Assembly: GCF_003403095.1 (NCBI RefSeq) | Contig: NZ_CP031555.1 | Coordinates: 3,054,501-3,118,500 of the forward strand | From: Thalassospira indica | Lineage (GTDB): Bacteria; Pseudomonadota; Alphaproteobacteria; Rhodospirillales; Thalassospiraceae | Length of the DNA stretch: 64,000 bases | Direction: 5' to 3' | Shown: positions 1 to 8,393 of the stretch, one piece after another | Position numbering within the stretch: the first letter of the stretch is position 1 | How the letters are laid out: each line of letters starts with the position of its first letter | The notes under the pieces: model-generated | The model's database searches: none | What the model was told of the DNA's origin: nothing | Seen by the model: the letters and a program-made list of their open reading frames with translations, nothing else | Translations under genes and position numbers: made by a program

Positions 1-42
1 GCCAACGGCGCTACTAAGGACCAGACGGGGAGATTGAGGTGA
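1..42 (+). CDS. C-terminal end of an upstream gene (partial)
   Basis: Reading frame 1 is open from the window edge and ends with ANGATKDQTGRLR and a TGA at 40-42. This stop overlaps the GTG start of the EAL gene at 39-41 in a GTGA arrangement, as in translationally coupled operons. Only 13 residues are visible, so no function can be assigned. The call rests on the overlap geometry alone. Confidence 0.4.
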   Translation, partial: ANGATKDQTGRLR

Positions 43-1109
43 CCTATTGTGAAAAATGTGATGCGGTTCCTGAAATCGCACCTGCAAACGGGACACTCTT
101 TCTCTGGCCGCCAGTTGCCCATACCACCGGCAAAATCCTGGCCGGTGCGAAATCAATCGGCATAGAGGTCGAAAAAACAACGTCTGTCGCAACACTTTCC
201 ATTCACTACACCCGTCCGGGTCTGCGGGCGCTGATTGATGCCATATCAAGCAGTCTCCTTCCCGAAGAACTGTCGGACACCAAAGCATTGATCATGCCAG
301 GCGTTCAGCACCCCGAAATCGATGACATCGCCCAGATTACAAGCCTTGGTGCGATCCGGGCGGCAATCGGTGCAGAATGGCTGGGCGATTTGTTGCGTGA
401 CAACCGGTTGAATTCGGTATTCCAGCCGATTTTTGACATCAATGACCTTGGTAAACCCTATGCCCACGAATGCCTTGTCCGCGGCGAGAGCGCGACCGGC
501 GATGTGATCAATCCGGGCCAGCTTTTTGATGCGGCCCAGTCAGCAACCCTGCTGTTTCAGCTTGATCGTGCGGCACGTGCAGCCAATGTCCGCAATGCCC
601 ACAAGGCTGGCGTGAAAGGCAACCTGTTTATCAACTTCACGCCGAGCTCGATCTATGATCCGGATTCTTGCCTGCGCTCGACCATCGAGGTCGTTGAGGA
701 GTGCAATCTTGATCGCAGCAGTGTTGTGTTCGAGGTGATTGAAACCGAAAAGGTCCGCAGCACGGCACATCTGAGCGCCATTCTTCAGTCCTATCGTGAT
801 TCGGGTTTCCGGGTTGCGCTTGATGATGTCGGATCCGGCTATTCGACGCTGAACATGTTGCCGGAATTGCGCCCAGATATCATCAAGATCGACCGCGAAC
901 TGGTCGATCACGTCGATCATGACAAATTCAAACAGGCAATTGTCAGCAAGCTGATCGCGCTTGCCAAACAGCTTGATATCGAAGTGATCGCCGAAGGCAT
1001 AGAACGCCAGGAAGAACTCGATTTCCTGCGTGATCACGATGTTGACTATGTGCAGGGCTTCCTTCTTGGCCGCCCTGCCCCAACCCCCTTTACCGCCAAG
1101 GCAGGCTAA
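39..1109 (+). CDS. EAL-domain protein, probable cyclic-di-GMP phosphodiesterase
   Basis: 356 residues. The C-terminal two thirds is an EAL domain, the family that hydrolyses c-di-GMP to pGpG and thereby lowers the signal controlling biofilm and motility. The signature EAL is E144-C-L here. The other expected residues are visible: the Asn of LFINFTP, the Glu pair in FEVIETE, the adjacent Asp pair D262-D263 in DDVGSGY, the Lys of DIIKID, the Glu of AEGIE and the Gln of YVQGF. It is therefore probably catalytic rather than a degenerate sensor. The first ~110 residues (starting MTYCEKCD) match no domain I recognise and have no membrane segment, so the protein should be cytoplasmic. The GTG start has GGGGAG six bases upstream and overlaps the stop of the preceding frame. 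Confidence 0.88.
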   Translation: MTYCEKCDAVPEIAPANGTLFLWPPVAHTTGKILAGAKSIGIEVEKTTSVATLSIHYTRPGLRALIDAISSSLLPEELSDTKALIMPGVQHPEIDDIAQITSLGAIRAAIGAEWLGDLLRDNRLNSVFQPIFDINDLGKPYAHECLVRGESATGDVINPGQLFDAAQSATLLFQLDRAARAANVRNAHKAGVKGNLFINFTPSSIYDPDSCLRSTIEVVEECNLDRSSVVFEVIETEKVRSTAHLSAILQSYRDSGFRVALDDVGSGYSTLNMLPELRPDIIKIDRELVDHVDHDKFKQAIVSKLIALAKQLDIEVIAEGIERQEELDFLRDHDVDYVQGFLLGRPAPTPFTAKAG

Positions 1110-1124
1110 CCACGCCCAAATGGC

Positions 1125-1751
1125 CTAAACCCGGGCCATATCAGCCAATTCGCGACCGACCATCCGCTTGTAGCTTGCCACGATCTCGCGGCCCTCACTG
1201 CGCGGGACAGCGATCGCTAGGCGCATGGTGGCTTCGCCGGAATACATGATCAGCAAACACCGTGCGGCAATTGTTTTGAAATCACCATCATTGCCACGAA
1301 CCCGCAAGATCGCCTTGGCCAATTGCTCCGCATTTGTCCGGCTCACTTCCATTTCCATGTCGCGCAGCGTCTTGTCGGCTTGCGTTCCGGTCCAGATATC
1401 GCAAATCACCGGTTCGGCCAGAAACAGTTCGTAATAGGTGTCAATCAACCGGTCAAAGGCTGCGAGCAAGGCATCTGGCGAATTCACTTCCGCCAGTGCC
1501 TCTTCGATGCAATGCAGGGATTCGGCGTTATAGCGATCGGCAAGCGCATGAATGATCGACGCCTTATCGGGGAAATACTGATAGAGCGATCCGATGGAAA
1601 TCCCCGCCTTTTCCGCGACCTCCCCCATCTTGATGGCATCACTGCCCTGGGCTGAAATCAGCTCGCAGGCGACTTTCAGGATGGTGTCGACCCGTTCGCG
1701 GCTTCTTTTTTGAGTCGGTGCACGGCGCATTTTTTTCACGTTATCAGACAA
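1125..1751 (-). CDS. TetR-family transcriptional regulator
   Basis: The N-terminal TetR helix-turn-helix is clear: a helix with ERVDTILKVACELI, then MGEVAEKAGISIGSLYQYFPDK, the typical recognition helix ending in YxYFxxK. The remaining ~130 residues form a variable ligand-binding domain. The frame is open further upstream, into the operator region and the opposing gene, so a later start is needed. I use the TTG at 1751, which has AAAGGA upstream; a GTG at 1739 or ATG at 1730 is also possible and all keep the DNA-binding domain whole. It is divergent from the NmrA-like reductase. The two palindromes between them are its likely operators, so it probably represses the reductase and itself until an inducer binds. 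Confidence 0.88.
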   Translation of the reverse strand: MSDNVKKMRRAPTQKRSRERVDTILKVACELISAQGSDAIKMGEVAEKAGISIGSLYQYFPDKASIIHALADRYNAESLHCIEEALAEVNSPDALLAAFDRLIDTYYELFLAEPVICDIWTGTQADKTLRDMEMEVSRTNAEQLAKAILRVRGNDGDFKTIAARCLLIMYSGEATMRLAIAVPRSEGREIVASYKRMVGRELADMARV

Positions 1752-1837
1752 CGCGTTAGATCCTTTATCCTCGAAATACCCCGGCACATCCGTCCGGGTT
1801 TCACAGGCTTGTGATGGGCCAAAGCTCTTGACGATCA

Positions 1838-1886
1838 AAATATGAGGATTTATCACATTTGGCAAATGTGAGGATTCCTCACATTT
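1838..1886. promoter_or_regulatory. Two tandem 23-bp palindromic operators (probable TetR sites)
   Basis: Positions 1864-1886 form a perfect inverted repeat with 11-base arms (AAATGTGAGGA and its complement) around one central base. Positions 1838-1860 are a second copy matching it at 20 of 23 positions. The centres are 26 bp apart, about two and a half helical turns. A further palindrome (TCACATTTG, one base, CAAATGTGA, 1853-1871) bridges the two copies. The block lies in the divergent TetR/NmrA-like intergenic region, 26 bp before the reductase ATG. This is where an autoregulating TetR repressor is expected to bind. Confidence 0.75.
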
Positions 1887-1912
1887 TGAAAACCCATTCA
1901 GGAGCCAATTTG

Positions 1913-2752
1913 ATGCCAACCAATCCCCGCTTTCTTGTTCTGGGCGCGACGGCCAAAACCGGCCGCCGCGTTGCCGAAAAACTCATTGCCCTTGGTCATG
2001 ATGTGCGCGCTGTTTCACGCAGCACGACACCCGCCTTTGACTGGACCGATCCGACAACCTGGGATGATGCCCTGCGTGATCGCGATGCGGTCTATGTCAC
2101 GTTCCAGCCCGATCTTGCTGTTCCGGGCTCAGATGACATCATCGCAAGCTTTGCCAAGCGCGCGCTGATGCATGGTGCAAAACGCATTGTGATGCTATCT
2201 GGCCGCGGCGAAGAAGCCGCCCATCGCGCTGAAGACGCCCTGCGTCATTCCGGGGCGGATGCCACGGTGCTGCGTGCCAACTGGTTTTTCCAGAATTTCA
2301 ACGAAGACCTGTTCCTGTCCTATATCCAGCAAGGCACCCTGGCCCTGCCCGCGGGTGATACGCCCGAACCGTTTGTTGATGCCAATGACATTGCCGAATG
2401 CGCGGTTGCCTGCCTGCTTGATCAGGGCCATATCGGCAAGACCTATGAGCTTTCCGGGCCGAGTGCTGTCACGTTTGCCGATGTGACTGAGATGATTTCC
2501 AGTGTAACCAACCACACGGTCAATTTCGTGGCCATCACCGTTGATGAATTGGATGCCGGACTTGAAGCAGACGGCATGCCCGACGAAGTCCGTGGCCTGA
2601 TCCGTTATCTGTTTTCCGAAGTCCTTGATGGCCGCAACAGCCAACCGACCAACGATGTATATGAAATTCTTGGCCGTCAGCCCAACAGCCTGCGCAACTT
2701 CGTCGAAGAAGCCGCGAAAACCGGCAGCTGGGACGTGGCCAAACGCGCCTGA
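1913..2752 (+). CDS. NmrA-like NAD(P)-binding reductase / SDR family protein
   Basis: 279 residues. It begins with an atypical SDR Rossmann motif (FLVLGATAKTGRRVAEKL), followed by a beta strand ending AVSRS, as in NmrA/HscARG-like and NAD(P)H:quinone oxidoreductase 2-like proteins. These proteins bind NAD(P)(H) and act as reductases or redox sensors. VDANDIAECAVACL and YELSGP in the second half are typical of this family. The ATG at 1913 has AGGAG eight bases upstream; the frame extends upstream to 1859, but that would run through the operator. It is divergent from the TetR gene, which probably controls it, so the pair may respond to a quinone or electrophile. The substrate is unknown. Confidence 0.82.
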   Translation: MPTNPRFLVLGATAKTGRRVAEKLIALGHDVRAVSRSTTPAFDWTDPTTWDDALRDRDAVYVTFQPDLAVPGSDDIIASFAKRALMHGAKRIVMLSGRGEEAAHRAEDALRHSGADATVLRANWFFQNFNEDLFLSYIQQGTLALPAGDTPEPFVDANDIAECAVACLLDQGHIGKTYELSGPSAVTFADVTEMISSVTNHTVNFVAITVDELDAGLEADGMPDEVRGLIRYLFSEVLDGRNSQPTNDVYEILGRQPNSLRNFVEEAAKTGSWDVAKRA

Positions 2753-2759
2753 TACAACA

Positions 2760-2798
2760 CAAGCGGCGCGCAGCAATCATGCAGCGCGCCGTTTGATT
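2760..2798. terminator. Hairpin terminator between convergent genes
   Basis: The sequence AAGCGGCGCGC is followed after a short loop by GCGCGCCGTTT, a GC-rich stem flanked by A and T tracts. It sits between the converging reductase and GntR genes and could act in both directions. Confidence 0.6.
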
Positions 2799-2849
2799 TA
2801 TCTTGTTCCTGCTTGCCGGACGGCCCTATTCGCCATCGCCAGGCAAAGA

Positions 2850-3566
2850 TCAGGAAAACAGCGTTTTGTTTTCTTCGATGATCTGGGGCAGACGTTCCAT
2901 GGTGCCTGAAAGGTGTCTACGCATTTCCAAGCTTGCCAATGCGCCATCACCGGACTGGACGGCATCTATAATCGCCTTGTGACCTTCAAGCACCGAGACC
3001 ATTTTGCCCGCACGTGGCAGATCAAGGGTTCGTACACGCGCCAGATGACCGCTGCGTGCGGTGATCTGCAAATGCAGGTTTGACTGGTTCACCCCGTTAA
3101 AAAGGGCCGCGTGGAAGGTTTCATCAAGTTGTTTGAACAGGTCGATCTGTTCGATATCGCCAACCAGTGCTTCCTGCATTTTCACAATGCCCTTGGCCTT
3201 GACGACGGCTGGGGATTCTTTGGCCTCTGCCAATTGCCGGACCACTTCACATTCGGCGGCCACCCGAAGGAAATGTTCCTCGCGGATGCGGGCCACATCG
3301 ATCTTGGTCACCACGGTCCGCGACTGCGGATAGGACACCACCAGACCATCCTGTTCCAGACGCAAGATGGCCTCGCGGACGGGTGACTGGCTGACATTGA
3401 AACTTTCAGCCAGTTCTGCCCGCACAAGCGTGGTTTCCGGCACCAGGGACAAAGACACGATCTGGTTACGGACTTCCTCATACACCAGCGCAGATGCCGG
3501 AACATGCATGCTGGTCTTCACCGATCCGTCATGCATCGAAATCAGTCCCCCCGTCGATGTGTTCAT
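2850..3566 (-). CDS. GntR-family regulator, FCD (FadR) subfamily
   Basis: 238 residues. The N-terminal winged helix is recognisable (ALVYEEVRNQIVSL, then LAESFNVSQSPVREAILRLE with the usual SPVREAL-like recognition helix and DGLV wing). The C-terminal domain is an all-helical FCD ligand-binding module containing the metal/ligand-site-like EAILRL-LDETFHAALF region. FCD regulators usually respond to carboxylic acids and control their uptake or breakdown. The gene is followed on the same strand by a TRAP transporter, which it probably regulates. The ATG at 3566 (MNTSTGG) has AGGGAG upstream; an ATG at 3587 is also open. Confidence 0.88.
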   Translation of the reverse strand: MNTSTGGLISMHDGSVKTSMHVPASALVYEEVRNQIVSLSLVPETTLVRAELAESFNVSQSPVREAILRLEQDGLVVSYPQSRTVVTKIDVARIREEHFLRVAAECEVVRQLAEAKESPAVVKAKGIVKMQEALVGDIEQIDLFKQLDETFHAALFNGVNQSNLHLQITARSGHLARVRTLDLPRAGKMVSVLEGHKAIIDAVQSGDGALASLEMRRHLSGTMERLPQIIEENKTLFS

Positions 3567-3621
3567 CTTCTTGTGTCTCCCTGGCATTTGCGCACATGCC
3601 CCTTTTGGTCTGCAAATGTCA

Positions 3622-4902
3622 TTACATCAATGTATTGGGCAACAGCAATGTCAAAGCAGGTATTGCTGCCAGCAGAATGAAGAACAGCGCCATGGCAACA
3701 AAGAACGGAATGGAGGCACGTGTATATTCCCCAGTCTTAACACCCAAAATGCCGCAGACCGTAAACATGATCACCCCGACTGGCGGAGTCAGACCACCAA
3801 AGTTGATCAGGGTCACGATCAGAATGCCCATATGCACCGGATCATACCCGGCATTGACCAGAACCGGCATGACGATCGGTGTGACCAGAAGGATATTGGC
3901 CGCCCCTTCCAGGAACATGCCACTGACCACCAGAACCCCTACAACAAGGATCAGAATCGCAGTTTTGTTTTCAGTCAGTGTGGTGACAAATTCTGTGATC
4001 TGTTGCGGTGCGCGTTCAATCGTCATGGCATAGCCAAGCACAGCCGCCATAATGATCAAAAGCATCACCATGCCCAGATCGGAGATTGACCCAAAGATCG
4101 CTTCCTTCAGACGGGCAAAATCAAGTTCGCGATAGACAAACAAGCCCACGCCCAGCGCATAGAACACCAAAAATGCCCCGGCCTCGGTTGCGGTAAAGAT
4201 GCCGAACCGGAAACCAACGATCAGAATGACCGGAAACGCCAACGCCCAGATGCTTTCAAAGAAGCTTGCGGTCAGGTCCTTGGCCTTGGGCAATTCCGGA
4301 AGATCTGGTGTGTAGCCGTTTTTCTTGGCTACAAACCAGGAAGTGATCATCAAAACGATGGTCAGGAAAATGCCTGGCAAAACACCGGCCAGGAACAACC
4401 GACCGATGGATACTTCATTGACGAAGCCAAACAGGATCAGACCAATGCTGGGCGGAATGGTTGCGGTAATGATCGAGCCAAAGGCCAGAACCGCAGCCGT
4501 ATTGGCCTTGGAATAACCTTTTTTGATCATGCTGGGACCCAGCAGGCGTGCCTCCATCGAGGCATCGGCAACAGCTGATCCCGAAATACCGCCCATCATG
4601 AAGCTGAGCACAATCGAAACCTGCGCCAGACCACCGGCCATCCATCCGGTCAGAAGACTTGCAAATTTGACAAGGCGATGGGTAATGCCTGTCACATTCA
4701 TCAAGTTACCGGCCAGAATAAAGAACGGCACCGCCAAAAGCGGGAAGCTTTGGGTGGCTGTGACCATTTTCTGGATGACAACCGTCGGCGGCATTGCGCC
4801 GGTCATGACAAAGACCGGGATAGAGGCAAGGCCAAGCGCAAAGGCAACTGGCATCCCGCAGACAAGAAATACTGTAAACAGACCTGCAATCAACAACAGC
4901 AT
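3622..4902 (-). CDS. dctM: TRAP transporter large permease (DctM family)
   Basis: 426 residues, almost entirely hydrophobic, with about 12 transmembrane helices, the normal size for DctM. It is the translocating subunit of a tripartite ATP-independent periplasmic transporter, driven by a sodium or proton gradient in the inner membrane. Family features include the SGSAVADA segment near residue 105 and the GGLTPPVG segment in the second half. Its ATG overlaps the stop of the small permease gene in a TGATG junction. With that gene and the binding protein it forms a DctP-DctQ-DctM operon. The substrate cannot be read from the sequence; carboxylates or sugar acids are usual. Confidence 0.93.
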   Translation of the reverse strand: MLLLIAGLFTVFLVCGMPVAFALGLASIPVFVMTGAMPPTVVIQKMVTATQSFPLLAVPFFILAGNLMNVTGITHRLVKFASLLTGWMAGGLAQVSIVLSFMMGGISGSAVADASMEARLLGPSMIKKGYSKANTAAVLAFGSIITATIPPSIGLILFGFVNEVSIGRLFLAGVLPGIFLTIVLMITSWFVAKKNGYTPDLPELPKAKDLTASFFESIWALAFPVILIVGFRFGIFTATEAGAFLVFYALGVGLFVYRELDFARLKEAIFGSISDLGMVMLLIIMAAVLGYAMTIERAPQQITEFVTTLTENKTAILILVVGVLVVSGMFLEGAANILLVTPIVMPVLVNAGYDPVHMGILIVTLINFGGLTPPVGVIMFTVCGILGVKTGEYTRASIPFFVAMALFFILLAAIPALTLLLPNTLM

Positions 4903-5369
4903 CAGTTGATCCCCCTGCTGCGAATGCGTCGAATAAGTTGGGAAACCATGGTGCGGATCATCAGAAGAATACCGACAACCATCGAAGCATGGATATAAGA
5001 AGCATTAATCTGCGCAGCCCCAACAAGGCGTGGATGCATCAAGATCATGTTGATCCACGCATAGTTCAAAAGGAACGCAAGAAATCCGATAATCACCAGA
5101 ATATTGATGATTTCCACCCAATGGCTGGCCCGTTCAGACAGGACTTCACGCAGGATCTGAAGCCCGAAGTGGCGGTCTTCCTGCATGGCAATGTCAGCAG
5201 CCAGCATACACAGCCAGGCAAAGATCAGTTGTGCCATCTCGACTGACCAGATGATCGGCGATCCCATGGCGCGCGCCACAGAGGCCACCGCCACAAGAAT
5301 GACCACGGCAACAAGCAACATGCCGCCACAGGCAAACTCAATCCGCTTGAGCATCAATTCAATTTCCAT
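4902..5369 (-). CDS. dctQ: TRAP transporter small permease (DctQ family)
   Basis: 155 residues with four transmembrane helices, the first over FACGGMLLVAVVILVAVASV and the last just before the basic C-terminus. This is the standard size and topology of DctQ, which clamps the large permease in the membrane. The SVEMAQLIFAWLCMLAADIA segment with a central Glu is typical of the family. I chose the ATG at 5369 (MEIELMLKR) because it gives the usual length; the frame is open to 5420. It overlaps the large permease start by one base. Confidence 0.88.
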   Translation of the reverse strand: MEIELMLKRIEFACGGMLLVAVVILVAVASVARAMGSPIIWSVEMAQLIFAWLCMLAADIAMQEDRHFGLQILREVLSERASHWVEIINILVIIGFLAFLLNYAWINMILMHPRLVGAAQINASYIHASMVVGILLMIRTMVSQLIRRIRSRGIN

Positions 5370-5443
5370 TGTGAAGTTTGAAGTGCGTTGCCCATGATAT
5401 AAGGCAACGCACTTTCGCAAGGCAAGATCAAGGAAAGTGGCGC

Positions 5444-6424
5444 TTAGCGGCCAAGAACCTTGTTAACAACAGCAGCTTCTGCTTCGAGATCAAGCATCTG
5501 GTAAACCGGTTTCACGGCTTCCTTGAACGGTGCAAGATCGACTTCGCTGACGGTAACGCCGCTTGCCGCGACATCTTCAAGCGCCTTTTCACCGAGTTCA
5601 ATCGTCAGGCCAGAAGCATAACGACCATCTTCCACCGCCAGATCGCGAACGATTTTCTGGTTTTCCGGTGAAATTTCATCCCAGGCGTCGGCACCGACAA
5701 CGAGGGCGGTGACAAGCTGGATATGGCCGGTTTTGGTGACGTTTTTGATGACTTCATAAAGCTTGGCGTTCCAGATCGCGGTCGGCTGGGCTTCGGCGGC
5801 ATCAATGGTGCCAAGCTGAAGGGCGCTATAGACTTCGCCCCATGCAATCGGGGTCGGTTCTGCACCCATGGCGCGGATGGTTTCAATCCAGACCGGTGCG
5901 CCGATGGTCCGCATGCGCACGCCCGAAAGATCAGCCGGGCTTGAAATCGGCTTTTGCGTCAGGGCATGACGCGCGCCCTGATACCAGTTCGAGGCAATCA
6001 TCACGAGGCCGGATTTTTCGCGCAGTTCCTCGCCCCAGGAAATATATTCGTCCGAAAGGGCAAATTTGTCGGCCTGTTCATAGGTATCAAACAGGAAAGG
6101 TGCCGACATGATCGCAAGCGACGGCACAAAGCTGGACAAACGCGCAACATCGGTCACAGTGCCGACAGCAGCACCTGCACGCGCCTGATCGATCATTTCG
6201 GTGGTGTCACCAAGCTGCGAGTTGTGGAAGACCTCGATCTCCACTTCGCCATTGGTGGCCTTTTCCACGTCCGTTTTGAATTTTTCAAGTCCCTGCCCCA
6301 TCGGATCATTCGGGGCCAGAACGGTCCCGATCCGAAGGGTCGTCGTCGCATTTGCCGGCATGGTTGCGGCCAGTGCACTTGCAAGCACCGCACACATTCC
6401 GAGTGATTTCATAGTGAGCTTCAT
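5444..6424 (-). CDS. dctP: TRAP transporter periplasmic substrate-binding protein (DctP family)
   Basis: 326 residues. A signal peptide is visible at residues 1-27 (basic MKLTMK, hydrophobic core, cleavage after ANA). The mature part is a DctP fold: LRIGTVLAPNDPMGQGLEKF at the start, then GVRMRTIGAPVW and the conserved Arg-containing substrate-binding stretch, ending in helix FKEAVKPVYQML. The protein captures the substrate in the periplasm and hands it to DctQM, encoded directly downstream on the same strand. It is the first structural gene of the transporter and likely the most highly translated. The GntR gene at the far end of the operon probably controls it. Confidence 0.92.
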   Translation of the reverse strand: MKLTMKSLGMCAVLASALAATMPANATTTLRIGTVLAPNDPMGQGLEKFKTDVEKATNGEVEIEVFHNSQLGDTTEMIDQARAGAAVGTVTDVARLSSFVPSLAIMSAPFLFDTYEQADKFALSDEYISWGEELREKSGLVMIASNWYQGARHALTQKPISSPADLSGVRMRTIGAPVWIETIRAMGAEPTPIAWGEVYSALQLGTIDAAEAQPTAIWNAKLYEVIKNVTKTGHIQLVTALVVGADAWDEISPENQKIVRDLAVEDGRYASGLTIELGEKALEDVAASGVTVSEVDLAPFKEAVKPVYQMLDLEAEAAVVNKVLGR

Positions 6425-6739
6425 TAGAGATGTCCTCCCGATGGATTGGCTTTTGCCAAAATTGATATTTTAGTTCCTTTGAAATTCTAGGTATCTCGCC
6501 TCTATCTTGTCAACGAAATTCTCAAGCCTGTAAAATCGTTTATTTTCAATTGATTAAACAAATTCGTCACCCATCCATTGCGGGAACTTGTCATGGGTCA
6601 AAACAAGATCACGCAACAAGATTGGGGCGAATACAGGCCAAGCAGGCATCATTTTGGCCGCCCGAACCAAGGGCGGAACAACAAGATGCAGCCCGATCAA
6701 TTCACTTGATCAGGCGCCAAAGAATTCAATGGAATGATG
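6425..6739. other. Intergenic region between dctP and the AraC gene
   Basis: 315 bp, AT-rich near dctP. It must contain the dctP promoter and possibly GntR sites, but I cannot place a convincing -35/-10 pair. A palindrome GATCAA-TTCAC-TTGATC lies at 6693-6709, just after the end of the AraC gene. No open frame in the region looks like a gene. Confidence 0.5.
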
Positions 6740-7651
6740 TCAGCGGGAGATGCTGCGATATTTCGCAGGGGTCAGGCCGGTAAAACGGCTAAACCGGGTG
6801 GTTAGATGGGCCTGACTGGAAAAACCGGTCGCAAGCGCAATTTCGGCAACCGGGGCGCTGCCAACACGCAGCATATGCATCGCAGTTTCGATCCGGCGGC
6901 GCAGAACGAATTTGTGCGGTGCCTCGCCCACGGTTTTACGAAACATGCGGGCAAAGTGGTAGGCCGACAAATCGGCAACTTCGGCCAGTTCCTCGATCGT
7001 GAGCGGCTGATCAAGGTTGGCATCGACAAAATCAAAGACCCGACGCTTGATCGCAGGTGACAACCCACCCCGAACCTTGAAACCAAGATCCCGGCGCGTC
7101 GAATAACTGCGCAACATATGGCCCATCAAAAGCTGCCCGGCATTCGACATCGCCATCCGGTCCGCCGGCACATCCCAATCAAGCGGCAGCATCGCCTGCC
7201 GGACGGTCTGCTCAATCAGCGGATCAAGGAAGAATGTCTTTTCAGGGACTTCGACGGCATTGGGTTCAATATCAAAGGCCTCGACCACCGCACGGTCCCA
7301 GGAAGCATGCGGGATATAAACGTGAAACAGCTCCACCTCGCCATGAACCAGCCAGTCCGAGGTCAGATACGCTGGCATCAAACAGCACCGGCCGGGGCCC
7401 CCGCCACTCATCGGGTCAACACCGATCTTGCGCTGGATACCTGTCCCGCCATTCACATAGAGGCTGATGGTGTGATGATCCGGATCGGTATACCGGGTCA
7501 GAACATCGGCATTGCGCCGCCAATGGGCAACCGAAATGCTTTCGCCAAAGTCGCCCGCGCGTAACAGGTTTGCATCCCCAATCAACTGATTGAAGACTTC
7601 AAACTTCTGATAACGCCCGTTGGGCTGAAAGGCTGAAGCGGTCTCTGCCAT
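6740..7651 (-). CDS. AraC-family transcriptional regulator
   Basis: 303 residues. The C-terminal ~100 residues form the double helix-turn-helix AraC domain: LTIEELAEVADLSAYHFARM for the first HTH, and VAEIALATGFSSQAHLTTRF with the family signature ending FTGLTPAKYR for the second. The first ~190 residues are a sensor domain with no close match that I recognise. The ATG has AGGA eight bases upstream. It is probably an activator of a nearby or distant metabolic gene. The OYE fragment upstream on the same strand may be the remains of a target or partner, but this is a guess. Confidence 0.87.
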   Translation of the reverse strand: MAETASAFQPNGRYQKFEVFNQLIGDANLLRAGDFGESISVAHWRRNADVLTRYTDPDHHTISLYVNGGTGIQRKIGVDPMSGGGPGRCCLMPAYLTSDWLVHGEVELFHVYIPHASWDRAVVEAFDIEPNAVEVPEKTFFLDPLIEQTVRQAMLPLDWDVPADRMAMSNAGQLLMGHMLRSYSTRRDLGFKVRGGLSPAIKRRVFDFVDANLDQPLTIEELAEVADLSAYHFARMFRKTVGEAPHKFVLRRRIETAMHMLRVGSAPVAEIALATGFSSQAHLTTRFSRFTGLTPAKYRSISR

Positions 7652-7762
7652 TTAATGTTCCTGAACTTAAGATGACATCATCGCATTGCGATCAGAATTT
7701 GCAAAGCAATGCAAATGCAACGCAGCCCTGTTTTGCGCAAGAATGTGAAAAGACAGCAACAC

Positions 7763-7957
7763 GTCAAAGCGCTGGCGACCGGAAATGCCCGAGCTGCGGC
7801 CAAAGGCCCGGGCACTATAAAGATGTTTTTGCGCATCGGTTGGATGACCGCTACCACCCCCAAGGGAATCCAATATCGCCGATTTCACGATCCGGTTTTT
7901 CAACGTGTTACCGCAGGGAAGATCAAGCGGCTTGAACAAGGCTGCAAGCGCGGTCAT
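7763..7957 (-). pseudogene. Remnant of an old-yellow-enzyme family NADH:flavin oxidoreductase
   Basis: From an ATG at 7957 the frame encodes ALFKPLDLPCGNTLKNRIVK, then SAILDSLGGGSGHPTDAQ. This is the N-terminal strand and FMN-contact region of OYE-type NADH:flavin oxidoreductases (normally ~370-430 residues, with LKNRIVKSAM-x-D-S-L-GDG). After about 50 residues the similarity fades and the frame stops at 7667 without any barrel strands. The neighbouring AraC gene starts at 7651. The rest of the gene is missing from the window, so this is a truncated fragment. The frame also extends upstream to 8134, but that part resembles nothing. Confidence 0.6.
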
Positions 7958-8000
7958 CCGGCGATCCAGTTGGCCGGAAATCAGGAAACGGGCGATATTG

Positions 8001-8360
8001 TCAGCGATTTTTGTCGGATGGTTTCGGCCAAGCCAGAACCATCCCTGACAACACATCACCGGCCCTGAGCAAACCGGATTGGGTGAAACTGGACTGGGTG
8101 AAACTGGACCGGGCAAATCGATCACCTCGGTCAAACCGCGCCTCGTACAGTTCAGCGGCTGTCAGGTCCGACAATTTACGCGTGGCTTTCGTACCAATGG
8201 TCAGACCTGCTGCATCTGCCTTCCGGACTTGGCGCTCTGCACGCCAGGCACCAATTGCAGCGCGCAGATGACCGAACAGACCAAGCGGCTTTGCTGCGGC
8301 TTTGGATACATCGGACACACAGGAAATCGGGTCATAGGAATAGGACATCATCGTTTTCAT
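8001..8360 (-). CDS. Small hypothetical protein divergent from LysR
   Basis: 119 residues from an ATG at 8360 with GGAG nine bases upstream (earlier ATGs at 8369 and 8375 are also open). The middle is basic and helical (FGHLRAAIGAWRAERQVRKA, then TRKLSDLTAAELYEARFDRG), loosely like small DUF1127-type proteins, but I cannot claim the family. The C-terminal 40 residues include an imperfect repeat, SSFTQSSFTQ, produced by a 15-bp tandem DNA repeat. They overlap the extension of the OYE remnant frame and may be non-native. It faces away from the LysR gene, with a palindrome in between, so LysR may regulate it. Confidence 0.5.
   Translation of the reverse strand: MKTMMSYSYDPISCVSDVSKAAAKPLGLFGHLRAAIGAWRAERQVRKADAAGLTIGTKATRKLSDLTAAELYEARFDRGDRFARSSFTQSSFTQSGLLRAGDVLSGMVLAWPKPSDKNR
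8076..8115. repeat. 15-bp tandem repeat, about 2.6 copies
   Basis: The unit GGA(T/C)TGGGTGAAACT occurs at 8076-8090 and 8091-8105, with a partial third copy from 8106. It lies inside the 3' part of the small hypothetical gene and keeps its frame, adding SFTQS-type repeats. Confidence 0.75.
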
Positions 8361-8393
8361 AATGAGCATCTCCAATCAATGTTGATCTCAGAT

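Noticed and set aside
540..1037. 165-codon frame opposite the EAL gene
   Set aside because: It is antisense to a well-supported EAL domain and mirrors its codon pattern.
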